The translations under genes and the position numbers were made by a program. From Labilibacter marinus (lineage in GTDB: Bacteria; Bacteroidota; Bacteroidia; Bacteroidales; Marinilabiliaceae), in contig NZ_LXYE02000035.1 in NCBI RefSeq assembly GCF_001659685.2, forward strand, positions 62,001 to 126,000: a DNA stretch of 64,000 nucleotides, given 5' to 3'. Position 1 is the first letter of the stretch; every line of letters starts with the position of its first letter. Positions 8,886-20,300 of the stretch are shown here, piece after piece. The notes beneath the pieces were generated by a model. It was not told the origin of the DNA and searched no databases. It saw only the letters and a program-made list of their open reading frames with translations.

Positions 8886-11800
8886 TTATTGTTGTGCGGT
8901 ATATTTACTTGGAGAACATCCATATTTCTCTTTAAAAGCTCTACTAAAATGAGAAGTACTCTTAAACCCAATCCTTGCCGTAACTTCTGCCAGTGGCAAC
9001 TGTTTATGTCTTAGGAATTCTGCAGCTTTTCTTAATCTGTACGACTTAATTAATTCAAATGGTGTTTCGTTTGTAAGAGCCTTAACTTTTTGGTAGAAAT
9101 GCGTACGATTTAAGCCAAGTTCCTTTGCTATGTTATCTAGTTCTAATTCTGAGTTATCTAAATTTTCAGACAACAGCTTATAAAGCTTCTCAAGAAAAAT
9201 ATTATCACTTGAGTTTCCAGGTTTCTTCTCTAAACCAATAGAGAAATCACCCATATAACGTTCTCTTAACAACTTTCTGTTTTGTAAAACATTTTCTATA
9301 CAGGTAATTAAATGCTGTAATTCGAACGGCTTTTTAATATAAAGGTCAGCCCCAGTTTTAAGTCCCTTTAATTGATATTCAGCAGATGTACATGCAGTAA
9401 GCAATACTACAGGAATATGTCCTGTTTTAATATCGCTTTTTACCTGACTACATAAATCAAATCCATTCATTTCTGGCATTAACACATCGCTAATAATAAT
9501 ATCAGGCCACTCTTCCTCCATCCTATCTATTAACTTCTTGCCATTTTCAAATGCGGTAACTTTAAAGTGCCTTTCCAAGGAACTCTTAATGAACAATCGC
9601 ATGTCATCATTATCTTCCGCTAAGAATATAGTAGTATCTGCAAAATCACCACTTGACACTATTTTTGCTTCGTCCGATGTTTTGAGTTGTAATTGTTTTT
9701 GCAATTCTGCCTCTTCAACTTTTATAATATCACTAATTACAGCGTCATACTCTTGCTTATCAACTACAATTGGCAATTCAATTTTCACAATCGTACCATG
9801 CCCCAACTCACTCTCTATTGCAATTGAACCATAATGCATTTCAACCAAACGTTTAGTAAAAGCCAACCCAATACCTGAGCCACCTGTATAAGCTCTGTCA
9901 TTTAGTTTAGACTGAAAAAAACGCTCAAACACATGAGGCAAATCTACTTTATCGATACCTCTGCCACTATCCATTATCTGAATAAACAGCTTGTTGCCAT
10001 TAACCGAGACATTCAGTCTAATAAAATCACCCTCCGTTGTAAACTTAAACGCGTTATTAAATACGTTGTTAAATACTTTCTCAAGATTATCCTTGTCTGC
10101 CCGAATATATACATTGGGAATACTGCATTTCACACCCACTTCTTTTCCTGTATCATTAGCCATCAACTTAAAATCGACTAATATTTCTTTGAGAAATGCT
10201 TGAAAGTTAAAAACTGAGAAATTCAATCGTAACATATTCTTGTCAGACTTTCTAAAATCATGAACCTGATCCACCAGTTGAGACATTTTCTTTGATTGTC
10301 TTTTTACTAAGTTTAATTTAGTCCACGATTCTTTATCATTTTTATGCTTGTCCATTAACATCTCTATAGGTCCTGATATTAATGTTAGTGGAGTCTTAAA
10401 CTCATGAGATATATTGGAGAAAAACTTAAACTTAGCTTCATCCACTTCTTTAATTTTATTTTTCTCCAGTTGCTCTATTTCCCAATTATACTTCAGCTGC
10501 AACACTCGTCCTCTTACCTTAATTACAGATATCACTATTAATGCCAAAAATATTATATAAATCGCAATGGCCCAGGGGGTTTTCCAAAATGGAGGGTGAA
10601 TGATTATAGTAATTTTGTATGGGTCACTCCATTGGTTTAATGAATTCGAAACCATTACCTGTAATTCATATTTTCCAGAAGAAAGCCCGTTAAAATCAAT
10701 ATAACGTTGTGTAGTAGGTATCAGCACCCAGTTCTTATTTAAGGGGGACAGTTTATAAATTATACTATAATTGTCTGGATTCGAATAATGTAAAGAATTT
10801 AGCTCCAGTGAAAGTACATTTTCATGATGCTTTAACTCAAGTGTATTTACTTCATTTAATCGTTTATTTAACAATACTCTTCCATTAATGGTATCGCCAA
10901 TTGAAATTATTTTGTTATGTATTTTTATATTTCCAAACTGAAACGGTGGAAGATCATCTGATGTTTCTATATCTTCTGGTTTAAAGTAGCAAAATCCTCT
11001 TTGTCCAGCTAATACCATATATCCATTCTTAAGTTTTTGAGCAGCAAATTCAAACTCTTCAAATGGTAATCCATCTTGTTTTCTAATCCGTTGAAACCAC
11101 AAATCTTCAGTATTAAATCTGTTTAGACCCATATTGGTAGTAATCCATAGATTTTTATTATCATCACACAATATGTTCTTTACTACGTTATTAGATAGGC
11201 CATCTTTTTCAGAAAAACTTACAAAAGTTGGCTGTTGATCACTATTGAGTACTTTATTGATTCCTCCACGTTCGGTTCCTATCCATAAGTCTTTTCCAGG
11301 CACTCGAATAATTGAAGTAACAAAATTACTAGAAATGGAGCTTGAATTATTTCCATCTGTTCTATAATTATTGATTTTCATGGTGCACAAATCATCATCT
11401 CCTCCATTCAATAGAATACGGTATAATCCATCGTATTCAGTACCAATCCATAAAAAATCATAGTCAGGGTCATCGTATATAAATCGAATATTCTTTATTT
11501 TTTTCTTTTTAAACTCTGAACAATCGTTCACACTCTCTAGCTTACCTCTTTTTCCATCCTTTGCAACTTGTAATCTGAATAAGTTTTTGTTTCCTCCAAA
11601 CCAGATATTACCTTCTTTATCTTCTTGAATAACACGGGTAGCTGACAAATCAAATACATCAGCTTCATTTAAAACGGATTTTAATTGATTTTGATGATAC
11701 TTATATCGAAACAAATTTTTATTAAAGCCGCCACTTAACCAAATATCTCCTCTAGAATCTTTATAAATTGGCCCTGAACTGAATGGTCGTTGAGTGGAGT

Positions 11801-12998
11801 AACCAAATGGTAGTTTCTCATATTCATGAGTTATCGTATTAAAAAAAGCCTCTCCTCCTTGATTAGCAGTAACCGAAACGACATCATCACTCATCATATT
11901 TAAACTTAAAATACTGTTGGTTGTAACACCATATGGTAGATTCTTTTCTGCAGTGATGTGATTAAATGGGTTTTCTGACAATGGAAACTGGAAAATTCCT
12001 TCGTTAAAAGATCCCACCCAACATCCAGAAGATGTATTCGATAACACACAACTAGTTCTAAGAATATTATTTTCTAAATTAAAACCTGATTTCTCTACTT
12101 CTAATCCACCTAAAAACTTATCTAAATTATTGACGTGAAGAACACCATCATTCGATGTTCCTAACCATAAATTTTTAAATTTATCAATGGACAAAGAGTT
12201 AAAACTCTCTCCTTTCATGAGCCTAGGTCTAGGCTTGAACTCAAAAGACTCATTCCTCTTTTTTACATCTAAAACTAAGAGTCCATATGATTCTACTAGT
12301 ATAAAGGTACTGTCGTTTGACTTTTTTATTGAGTTACTTACTCTATAGCCTTGATTTAAAATTGATTTAAAATTTTTATTTGTAATGTTAAAATGAAACA
12401 AACCTTTATTAGTGGTGAATAGCCAATTACTCTCATCCAGTTCTGCAAGGTCTAGAAACTGTAACTGCTGATTTGAGTATGTTGCAGGGTAATACTTAGA
12501 TAAAAGGTTGTAATTACGATCAAATATAAAAATACCTTCTCTTTCAGTTAAACAAACTGCTTGACCTGTACTCGTAAAAACTATTTTTCTTATTATAGGA
12601 TTTTGATTAAAACTACTCTCGTCACTGTTGTAAATGCTTATAAAGCTTTCTGTTGAGTAGTCGTATATGTCAATGCCTTCTTCAGTCCCAATCCATATAT
12701 TACCATTTTCATCTTCAACCAAGCAACGAATTCTATTACTAGAAATTTGCTTATTTACTAATGTGTTTTTAAATACCTTAAATTCATAACCATTGTAACG
12801 ATTTAAACCATCAAAAGTAGCCACCCATAAATACCCTTTGGAATCTTCCAGAATATCCGTAACTCCATTGTGTGATAAGCCATCAGACAAGGTAAGGTTC
12901 TGAAGGTACTCCAGTTTATTATTCTGTGCATGTAATACAGTGAAACATTGATTAGTTATAAAAATAATCAGTAGCGATAAATATGAAATTTTAGACAT
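8886..12998 (-). CDS. Hybrid two-component system regulator (HTCS) of the SusCD locus
   Basis: 1370 residues, the usual length for this Bacteroidota family. A signal peptide (1-24) precedes a periplasmic pair of beta-propellers built of Reg_prop repeats (YLWVATFDGLNRYN 57-69, IWIGTEEGIDIY 101-112, LWIGTERGGINKV 571-583), then a Y_Y_Y domain (about 735-800). One membrane helix lies at about 808-828. The cytoplasmic part has a histidine kinase (His865 in SNISHEFKTPL), an ATPase domain (NNAFKF 981-986; GRGID 1012-1016; GGSGIGL 1039-1045), a receiver (Asp1171 in IISDVLMPEMNG; Lys1223) and a C-terminal AraC-type DNA-binding domain (about 1270-1368). It senses a breakdown oligosaccharide in the periplasm and activates the neighbouring operons, including SusCD on its right and the hydrolases on its left. 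Confidence 0.95.
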   Translation of the reverse strand: MSKISYLSLLIIFITNQCFTVLHAQNNKLEYLQNLTLSDGLSHNGVTDILEDSKGYLWVATFDGLNRYNGYEFKVFKNTLVNKQISSNRIRCLVEDENGNIWIGTEEGIDIYDYSTESFISIYNSDESSFNQNPIIRKIVFTSTGQAVCLTEREGIFIFDRNYNLLSKYYPATYSNQQLQFLDLAELDESNWLFTTNKGLFHFNITNKNFKSILNQGYRVSNSIKKSNDSTFILVESYGLLVLDVKKRNESFEFKPRPRLMKGESFNSLSIDKFKNLWLGTSNDGVLHVNNLDKFLGGLEVEKSGFNLENNILRTSCVLSNTSSGCWVGSFNEGIFQFPLSENPFNHITAEKNLPYGVTTNSILSLNMMSDDVVSVTANQGGEAFFNTITHEYEKLPFGYSTQRPFSSGPIYKDSRGDIWLSGGFNKNLFRYKYHQNQLKSVLNEADVFDLSATRVIQEDKEGNIWFGGNKNLFRLQVAKDGKRGKLESVNDCSEFKKKKIKNIRFIYDDPDYDFLWIGTEYDGLYRILLNGGDDDLCTMKINNYRTDGNNSSSISSNFVTSIIRVPGKDLWIGTERGGINKVLNSDQQPTFVSFSEKDGLSNNVVKNILCDDNKNLWITTNMGLNRFNTEDLWFQRIRKQDGLPFEEFEFAAQKLKNGYMVLAGQRGFCYFKPEDIETSDDLPPFQFGNIKIHNKIISIGDTINGRVLLNKRLNEVNTLELKHHENVLSLELNSLHYSNPDNYSIIYKLSPLNKNWVLIPTTQRYIDFNGLSSGKYELQVMVSNSLNQWSDPYKITIIIHPPFWKTPWAIAIYIIFLALIVISVIKVRGRVLQLKYNWEIEQLEKNKIKEVDEAKFKFFSNISHEFKTPLTLISGPIEMLMDKHKNDKESWTKLNLVKRQSKKMSQLVDQVHDFRKSDKNMLRLNFSVFNFQAFLKEILVDFKLMANDTGKEVGVKCSIPNVYIRADKDNLEKVFNNVFNNAFKFTTEGDFIRLNVSVNGNKLFIQIMDSGRGIDKVDLPHVFERFFQSKLNDRAYTGGSGIGLAFTKRLVEMHYGSIAIESELGHGTIVKIELPIVVDKQEYDAVISDIIKVEEAELQKQLQLKTSDEAKIVSSGDFADTTIFLAEDNDDMRLFIKSSLERHFKVTAFENGKKLIDRMEEEWPDIIISDVLMPEMNGFDLCSQVKSDIKTGHIPVVLLTACTSAEYQLKGLKTGADLYIKKPFELQHLITCIENVLQNRKLLRERYMGDFSIGLEKKPGNSSDNIFLEKLYKLLSENLDNSELELDNIAKELGLNRTHFYQKVKALTNETPFELIKSYRLRKAAEFLRHKQLPLAEVTARIGFKSTSHFSRAFKEKYGCSPSKYTAQQ

Positions 12999-13192
12999 AA
13001 AATAAACTTTATTTAACGTTTGGGATTTTCGGCTAATAATATTTTCTTTTCAAAATATCAATTACAGATCTAGTTGAGGTCATTTTTCTCGTACAATAAT
13101 AGTCAATTATTATTATTGTAGTATATTCATTATTGAACGCTAAACCTTTAAAATAATTTTTAGATAACTTCAAGCAAAAATTGGTTTAACTC

Positions 13193-13227
13193 AAAAAAGA
13201 GGATATCCATATTTAGGACATCCTCTT
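13193..13227 (-). terminator. Terminator of the GH110-SusCD operon
   Basis: AAGAGGAT (13197-13204) pairs with ATCCTCTT (13220-13227), and TCC/GGA extends it after one mismatch. On the minus strand the stem runs into TTTTTT (13198-13193). It lies 20 bases after the stop of the last lipoprotein gene and separates it from the regulator. Confidence 0.8.
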
Positions 13228-13246
13228 GAATTTTGCAAACCCGTTT

Positions 13247-13813
13247 TTAAAGGTAACGTTCTTCTTGCATAACAGTAGCGTTACTTTCTATTAGTAATGT
13301 TTCTTGATCACCAACAACAGGATCGTTCTCCGTCATCACCCATTCGCCATTCTCTTGTAAAACATACTCTCTTGTTGTATAGGTTTTTTGAGAAGTAGAT
13401 TCAATTTCTAAAGAACCTTCACCTGTAACAACATCGCCAATTATGGTATATACTTTAATAACATCTGTTACGGTAACATATTCCTTTTTAATCGTTTCTG
13501 ATATGATCTCCTCTTCTATTGTAGTTGTTTGAACATCCGTAATGAAACCTACACTATAATCAGTCTCATTGCTCGTATCGGAATATTCTCTAGTAACAAA
13601 AGAAGTTAACTTAGGTAACTTACTTGAACTGTTTTCTATCATTAAGTTCTGTTGACGATAAACTTCTATTTCAAATGGAGTTTCCCCTTCCATTTCTGAC
13701 AATAAATAAATGGGTACTTTACTAATACTAGGTTCTTTCCAATCTCCTTCTTCACAACTAATGCAAAACAAAGTTATAATTAGAAAACTTGTAAGTAATA
13801 TATTTTTTTTCAT
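13247..13813 (-). CDS. Small PUL lipoprotein of unknown function
   Basis: 188 residues with a signal peptide and lipobox (LFCISC, Cys20), so it is a lipoprotein probably placed on the outer membrane. The rest is mainly beta-strand and acidic, rich in Thr and Glu, with alternating patterns such as KTYTTREYVLQENGEWV. I recognise no catalytic family. It is the last gene of the GH110-SusC-SusD-lipoprotein run, 73 bases after the preceding gene and just before a strong terminator. By position it may be a surface glycan-binding accessory protein, as SusE/SusF are in the starch system. That role is inferred from position only. Confidence 0.65.
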   Translation of the reverse strand: MKKNILLTSFLIITLFCISCEEGDWKEPSISKVPIYLLSEMEGETPFEIEVYRQQNLMIENSSSKLPKLTSFVTREYSDTSNETDYSVGFITDVQTTTIEEEIISETIKKEYVTVTDVIKVYTIIGDVVTGEGSLEIESTSQKTYTTREYVLQENGEWVMTENDPVVGDQETLLIESNATVMQEERYL

Positions 13814-13886
13814 CTCTTATATTTTTAGTTTAATATGTGCTCATAGAAATAATACACAACGGTAACTCTATTATTCATGGCTTAAA

Positions 13887-15572
13887 TTATGGGCGAACCT
13901 GTAAAGGAATAAAAGTTATATCATCTACATAAAATAGCTGATCACCAGTTACCCCTGTATTGTCACCAGGTTTTACCTGTATGTTAAATTTCACGTTTGG
14001 CACGGCATTAAAACTTACATCTTGAGTCATAGTTACCCATTTTCCTTTTGGCAAGGATGAGAAATTCCAATATAATATGGTCCATGGACTAGCAACAGTC
14101 GTTCTAAAAGTGCTCATAGTAGTGGCTGGATCAACAAATACCTTTAATGAAACACGATATAAACCAGCTTCGGTTAATTGTCCGGCAAAAGCACCTCCTT
14201 GAAGCGTTTTATCAACAACGCCTCCTCTTCCAGTATAGCTCATGCTAGCCACACCCGAAAAGAACTTATCCGTAGTACGAGCAAAGATAGGCTCGGATTC
14301 ACTACCATTGGCACCTACCCAATACTTATTACAGAAACCTGTTTTCCAGTTACCATTATATATTTCGTAGCCAGCCCAATCAGAATCTAAGTGGTTGCCC
14401 GGAAAGTAATTAATTACGGTAATAGCATCAAATGACTCTAATTGTCGCTCATCAACAGAAATAATTTCACTACCTGTATTATCGTAAGCCACCGTAACAA
14501 CATCTGTATTATAAATAGGCTCATCTAATGTAAGATTAATAACATTACTTACTGAACCACGCTTTGCCAGAGAAACATTTATCTTTTTATCTACAACCCC
14601 AGCTTCAGTATTATTTACAGTAACGGTAAAAAAGGCTTCCTGATCGGAGAAAGGCTGCACCGCTCCTGAGATAGTTATATCAATAGATTCATCCATTAAA
14701 GTTTTTGGGCTATTTACTGCTACCAGCGGTTTAGTTGACTGTATAACCTCGATAATAACAGGCATTTGAACTAAGGTTTCTGCATCAGGATAATCTCCTT
14801 TACGTATTCCTCTAATTTGTCCGCTAAATTCACCCATATTATAATATGAAGGTATACGAACTGAATCAGAAGCAGCAGTACCATCGGCAAACGAAGCACC
14901 TTCTAATGTCCACCATCTATCCGAAGGTCGTCCAGCAGTCGTTATATCCACAAAAGATAATGCTTCTCCAGATTCAATAATAATTTTATTCCACAGTGCA
15001 GTATCCGTAGGAATATCATCTCCTGAATTAAACCTGAACAATTCCTGTTCTAATCCATTTTCATCAATTTTCTTAATGATATAAGAAGGTTCAATATCTG
15101 CATACACATCTATCACAAAAGTAGTATCAATAACCCACTTATCTCCTTCTTTTTGTGCCTCCAAAGGAAAGGTTCCTTTATAAGAAACTTTCTCGTTAAA
15201 GGTATTATATAACCTTACCTTGTTAAGTCCTGCATTATTAAACAGAACATGAATAGTAGGTTCTGTAACACTCAATCCTACTTCTTTATTTATATAAAGA
15301 GGTAATAAGCTATCTTCCTTTTCTGAAACACTAAAACCGGGATTTAGGAAGTTATTTCCTTCTTCAATAGTCCAAGAGTGACTAGTAGCATTAACGGAAG
15401 CATCAATAAAAGACATATAATAACCTTGATTAACTGCCTGTATCTCTGACGACTTAATGCTTGAGTACCATGATACATCAGATAAACTATCTGGTGCAGC
15501 ATACTCATCTTCCTGGCAAGCTGCAAAAAAGAGTAATGCAAATATCGCCATTATATTAAATGTATTTTTCAT
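13887..15572 (-). CDS. Surface glycan-binding-type lipoprotein (SusE/F position)
   Basis: I take the ATG at 15572 (MKNTFNIMAIFALLFFAAC, 561 residues) because it gives a standard signal peptide with lipobox FFAAC. An ATG at 15590 adds six residues. The protein has tandem Ig/PKD-like beta-sandwiches and, from about residue 390 to the end, a galactose-binding-like domain (SDWAGYEIYNGNWKTGF onward; the end reads LFYVDDITFIPLQ), the usual form of a carbohydrate-binding module. No hydrolase motif is seen. It directly follows SusD, where surface glycan-binding proteins are encoded, and probably captures polysaccharide for the SusCD transporter. Confidence 0.75.
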   Translation of the reverse strand: MKNTFNIMAIFALLFFAACQEDEYAAPDSLSDVSWYSSIKSSEIQAVNQGYYMSFIDASVNATSHSWTIEEGNNFLNPGFSVSEKEDSLLPLYINKEVGLSVTEPTIHVLFNNAGLNKVRLYNTFNEKVSYKGTFPLEAQKEGDKWVIDTTFVIDVYADIEPSYIIKKIDENGLEQELFRFNSGDDIPTDTALWNKIIIESGEALSFVDITTAGRPSDRWWTLEGASFADGTAASDSVRIPSYYNMGEFSGQIRGIRKGDYPDAETLVQMPVIIEVIQSTKPLVAVNSPKTLMDESIDITISGAVQPFSDQEAFFTVTVNNTEAGVVDKKINVSLAKRGSVSNVINLTLDEPIYNTDVVTVAYDNTGSEIISVDERQLESFDAITVINYFPGNHLDSDWAGYEIYNGNWKTGFCNKYWVGANGSESEPIFARTTDKFFSGVASMSYTGRGGVVDKTLQGGAFAGQLTEAGLYRVSLKVFVDPATTMSTFRTTVASPWTILYWNFSSLPKGKWVTMTQDVSFNAVPNVKFNIQVKPGDNTGVTGDQLFYVDDITFIPLQVRP

Positions 15573-15595
15573 TTTATTTAAATTTAGCATGTTAC

Positions 15596-17371
15596 TTAGT
15601 CAATATCCGAGTTACCTGTTTGCTCTGCTAATGGTAACGGGAAATAATCGTGTAATTCCGAATTGAAATTATCCGCAGTAATGTCATATTCATAGTCAAT
15701 TACTCTAGCTGCCGAACCAGAATATCCTGGATCAACATCTTTAACAATAGAAGCTGACTTTTTTGTAACTTCCTTATCTGCAGAGTTCTTAAATGTATAA
15801 TCTATTGCATAATAAGTTTGCTCTGATAGCTCTTTAAAACGATCAGCTGTAATACCCCATCTTCTTAAATCAAACCAACGCGTAGAAAAGCCTTCCATAT
15901 AGGTTTCTAATGGTTTTTCCACGTACATGATATGATCCATTAGTAAGGAAGGGGCGGCCGCATAGTCAACTCCATCAAAAGTATTACTTGGGTTTGAGCT
16001 AATACCTAACTGAACTAACCCCCAACGAGCTCTCACTTTATTTATAAGAGACAATGCATTATCCACATTTCCATTATGTAACTCACATTCTGCTAAATTG
16101 ATATACACTTCCGACAAACGATTTACCGTTACATTTAATCCTGACATCCAGCCTTCTGATTCTGCTAAATTATGATCGGTATACTTCCTACAGCGCCCAA
16201 ATCCCCATCCAGTAGGAGTAAAGCCTTCTGATTCAGCCACTGATTTTTCTCCACCATACCAAGGTGTTCTAGTATCTTCTACACAAGTTATCATAGCCGA
16301 TGAACGCATAGAAACATTCCTAAGAGAGCGGCCAGAAGGTACAGAAGGATCATCATAATAATTTCGGTTATCTAAAGGATCTAGTGCCTCCGACTTAAAA
16401 GCATATACCACCCAAGCAGGACAGAGAGGACCTCCACTACCAGCAGTTTTAACAGCCCATCTATTATGCATACTTTCTTCGGCCCATACGCTAAGCTCTG
16501 GGTTATGTACTAAATTATAACTGATTTCAAATATAGATTCTGAATCATTTTCTCCATAAATAGAAAACATTTTACAGCTTGCACCAGGTTCTACTGCAGT
16601 TTCAAGTTTATATTCATATTTTTTGTTCTCAATCACATCTGCATAATACACAGATGCAGAATCGTAATTAGCTTCATATAAATAATGATTACCTAATATA
16701 GTAGCAGCAGCTCCCGCGGTAGCTTTACCAATTTTTGCGGAAGTTTCCCCTTTATAAATAGCGGGTAGATTATCATAGGCGAAATATAAATCCTGAATAA
16801 AGAAATTTCTGACCGTTTTTGCGGGAGAAAGACCTTTATTATAAGTTGTTAAATCTATAGGTAATTCATCACGAATAATAACTTCTCCATTATTAAACGA
16901 CCAATAAAGGTAATAATGAAATAAACCTCTTAAAAATCTAGCTTCAGCCATCTGATCATTCCACAATTCCTCATTATCCTCTGTACTTCCAATCTCCTTT
17001 AATGCAGCTATTACTTGGTTGGCTCTAAATATTCCCTGATAACATGCATTCCATTTTCTACCTATATTTAGGTCGCTACTGTTATAGGTTTTATAGTACC
17101 AATCTATAACCCCACCGCTATTAGGTGCAGGTCTTCCATATCCTGGCCAGCCCTCATCCGAACGGCAAGCTTCGACGTCAAGATTCATAATAAAATGATT
17201 TAACAAGGTAGAGTAAGTAGCTGTTAATCCACTTTCAGTATCTCTTAAATTTCTCCAATAACTATCTGTTGTTAATCTATTAGGGTCTTCTTCAGTCAGA
17301 TAATCTTTACACGATGTTAATCCTCCTATAAATAGGAAAATTAGAATATATTTAAACATATTTTGCTTCAT
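15596..17371 (-). CDS. SusD/RagB family nutrient-binding outer membrane lipoprotein
   Basis: 591 residues from the ATG at 17371. Lipobox LTSC has Cys21, followed by DYLTEEDPN, the usual start of mature SusD proteins. The N-terminal helical TPR-like core contains ARFLRGLFHYYLYW. The C-terminal part contains RLSEVYINLAECELHNG and the closing FYLP-like phrase HDYFPLPLAEQ. SusD forms the lid on the SusC channel and binds the incoming oligosaccharide. It follows SusC after 11 bases, or two if the upstream TTG at 17380 were used. The ATG is preferred because it gives a compact signal peptide. Confidence 0.93.
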   Translation of the reverse strand: MKQNMFKYILIFLFIGGLTSCKDYLTEEDPNRLTTDSYWRNLRDTESGLTATYSTLLNHFIMNLDVEACRSDEGWPGYGRPAPNSGGVIDWYYKTYNSSDLNIGRKWNACYQGIFRANQVIAALKEIGSTEDNEELWNDQMAEARFLRGLFHYYLYWSFNNGEVIIRDELPIDLTTYNKGLSPAKTVRNFFIQDLYFAYDNLPAIYKGETSAKIGKATAGAAATILGNHYLYEANYDSASVYYADVIENKKYEYKLETAVEPGASCKMFSIYGENDSESIFEISYNLVHNPELSVWAEESMHNRWAVKTAGSGGPLCPAWVVYAFKSEALDPLDNRNYYDDPSVPSGRSLRNVSMRSSAMITCVEDTRTPWYGGEKSVAESEGFTPTGWGFGRCRKYTDHNLAESEGWMSGLNVTVNRLSEVYINLAECELHNGNVDNALSLINKVRARWGLVQLGISSNPSNTFDGVDYAAAPSLLMDHIMYVEKPLETYMEGFSTRWFDLRRWGITADRFKELSEQTYYAIDYTFKNSADKEVTKKSASIVKDVDPGYSGSAARVIDYEYDITADNFNSELHDYFPLPLAEQTGNSDID

Positions 17372-17382
17372 AATAATCAATA

Positions 17383-20300
17383 TTAAAAGTTAAGATTCAC
17401 ACCTAATGAGTAGGTTGAGGTAACCGGGTAGTTTCCTTTATCTAAGCCTTTTGAGTTAATATTTCCTCCAATTTCGGGATCGTACCCTTCATAATTGGTA
17501 AACGTAAATGGATTTTGCGCGTTTATATATATACGAGCTCTACTGATTCCAACTCTAGATAAAATTGATTTTGGGAAACTATATCCTAAGGTAATGTTTC
17601 TAAATCGAAGGTATGAACCATCTTCTAACCATAAATCAGTGTAACCTTTATAATTACCACTAGCGCTTTTTACATCGCCAATGTAAGCCGGAATAGAAGT
17701 AACTAAATTAGACTCAGAATACTGATAAATAAGATCTTTATGTCGTCCCCATCCAAAAGCTGTGGCTTTAGAACCATTCATAATTTCGTGTCCTATAGCT
17801 GCATACATCTGAACGCTTAAGTCAAAACCCTTATAATCAGCCGTTACGTTAAATCCTACTTCGTACTCTGGCAATCCGCTACCTCTGTATGTTCTATCGG
17901 CACTTCCAATCTCACCATCATTATTCATGTCTTTATAAATAAGATCTCCCATTTGTGCATTAGGGTTAAGCTTTTGATAATCTGCTAACTTTTTATGAGT
18001 GTCAATAATACCATCTGTAGAGTAAATAAAGAAAGCACCAGCTTCGTACCCTTCTGCCAGAGCTGTTATCTGTGAACTCGATTTAGCTCCCGAAATCAAA
18101 CCTCCATCACTCGTTAATTCATAAGCGTTATTAGTAATCATTTTGGTTATCTTATTTTCATTGGTCGTAAATGTTCCACTAAAACCATAGTTTAACTTAC
18201 CCACACGATTACGATAACTTGCAGCAAATTCAAACCCACTATTAACCATATTTCCAACATTAAGTACTACACGTGAATCGGATACACCACTTGCAGAACC
18301 AGGAACTGTAATTGGAAATAACATATCTTGCTTTTGGGTATCGTAATATTCTGCCGAGAATGTTAATTTATTACTCATGAATGCTAAATCAATACCAGCA
18401 TTCCACATTACAGATGTTTCCCACTGTACACCTTTATTCGCAAACTCGGTTTGTGTCATTCCTTGAGATAAAGAAGATGTTTCTGGTCCATAAGCATAAT
18501 TTATAGACGACAATCCTGCGGAATACGAATATCTGGAGAAATTTTGATTTCCTACAGTACCTCTACTGATTCTTATCTTAGCATCATTGGCAAAGCCGCT
18601 TATTGGCGACCAAAATGCCTCATCAGAAATATTCCAAGCAGCAGATACTGATGGAAATAGTCCCCAACGATTTTCTTCAGCAAACCTGGATGATGCATCG
18701 TATCTAGCACTTACGTTAAGCGAATATTTTTCTCGATAGTTATACAATACACGACCTAGGGTACCAATCATTTTATCTGTCCAATCATTTCCCGAACCTA
18801 ATTCAGGATTAATTGATGTACCGTTCAATACTCTAATATCGTTATCTAACACACCTTCTCTTCTAGCGTAAAACGATTCATAATTACGTTCCTCAACGGT
18901 AAAAATACCTTGCACAGTAAATTTATGCTTTCCAAAAGTGTTGTTATATCTTAACCCTGTTTCGGATACAATAGCCTTGGATTTACTAGCATCATTTTGT
19001 ACAGAACTATTTTCATTACTTCCAATATTGTTATCCCAAATATCAATCACTTCTTGATATGGAGAAAAACGCTTTCTGTACGAGTTAGTAACATTAAACC
19101 CTAAACGAGTCGTTAGATTAAGTCCTTTAATAACTTCGAAGTCTAAACTAAGATTTGCTAAGGCTTTTGTTAGGCTAGACTCATCAGTATTTTGAAAACT
19201 TTTTTGTACCCAACCCAAACGATTAGCATCATCTCCTCCTATAGTTACAAGGGGAACATTGGGATCTTGAGTGATGGGGTCTTGCGTTGGCTTATATTTA
19301 ATGGTTTGAGTTATTATTCCACCAGGTGCACCACTTCTTTCTTCTTGCGTTACCCCAATACTTGCTCTAATTTTCCACTTCCCATTAACATAGGTTGTAT
19401 TTGCTCGCGTATTAAAACGATCAAAATCTGAATTTACGATAGATCCAACTTTTCCATAATATCCAGCAACAACACTATAGGTAATATCTTTAGTACCTCC
19501 AGAAATATTAATGTTATAATCCTGAACTGGTGCATTGTTTACAAATACATCGTTTCTAATATCAGTATCATTCTGAAAGCCTTTAGGCGCTTTAAGCAAT
19601 CCTAATTCTACTTCATCATCAACCGTACCTGGATTTCTATTCTTAGTGGTAATAATATTAAAATAAGTATCTTCAACTGTATTCATAAGTGGCGTACTAG
19701 ACCTAATATCTTGTATACCATAGCTACCATTAATCGACACTTTAAGTGACCCCTCTTTACCTTGCTTAGTAGTTATTAGAATTACACCTGCGGCACCACG
19801 CGTACCATAAATAGCACAAGAAGCTGCATCCTTTAGAATATCAAGTGACTCGATTTCACTAGGACTAATACCTGGATCTCCATCTTGAGGTACACCATCA
19901 ACCACAAATAATGGTGTATTACCATTTAATGAGCTAATACCTCTAATCAAAATCTCCGACTGTGCTCCTGGTGCTCCTGAGCTAGCAACAACATTAACCC
20001 CAGCAACAAGACCTTGCAGCGCAGAACCTAAATCGGATGTAATGGTTTTTGTTATTTCCTCAGATGATACGTGAGCCACAGCACCCGTTATCTCCTTCTT
20101 TTTCTGAGTACCATAACCTATGGCTATCACCTCATCAAGGCTAACCACATCCGGCTCCATAGCCACATTGATGGTTGCAGAGCTAATTTGCACATCTTTA
20201 TCGGCCATACCAATAAAGCTAAAATGAAGGGTTTGACCTCGCTCGGCCTTAATATTATATTTACCGTCCATATCGGTAATGGTACCAATAGAGGTACCTT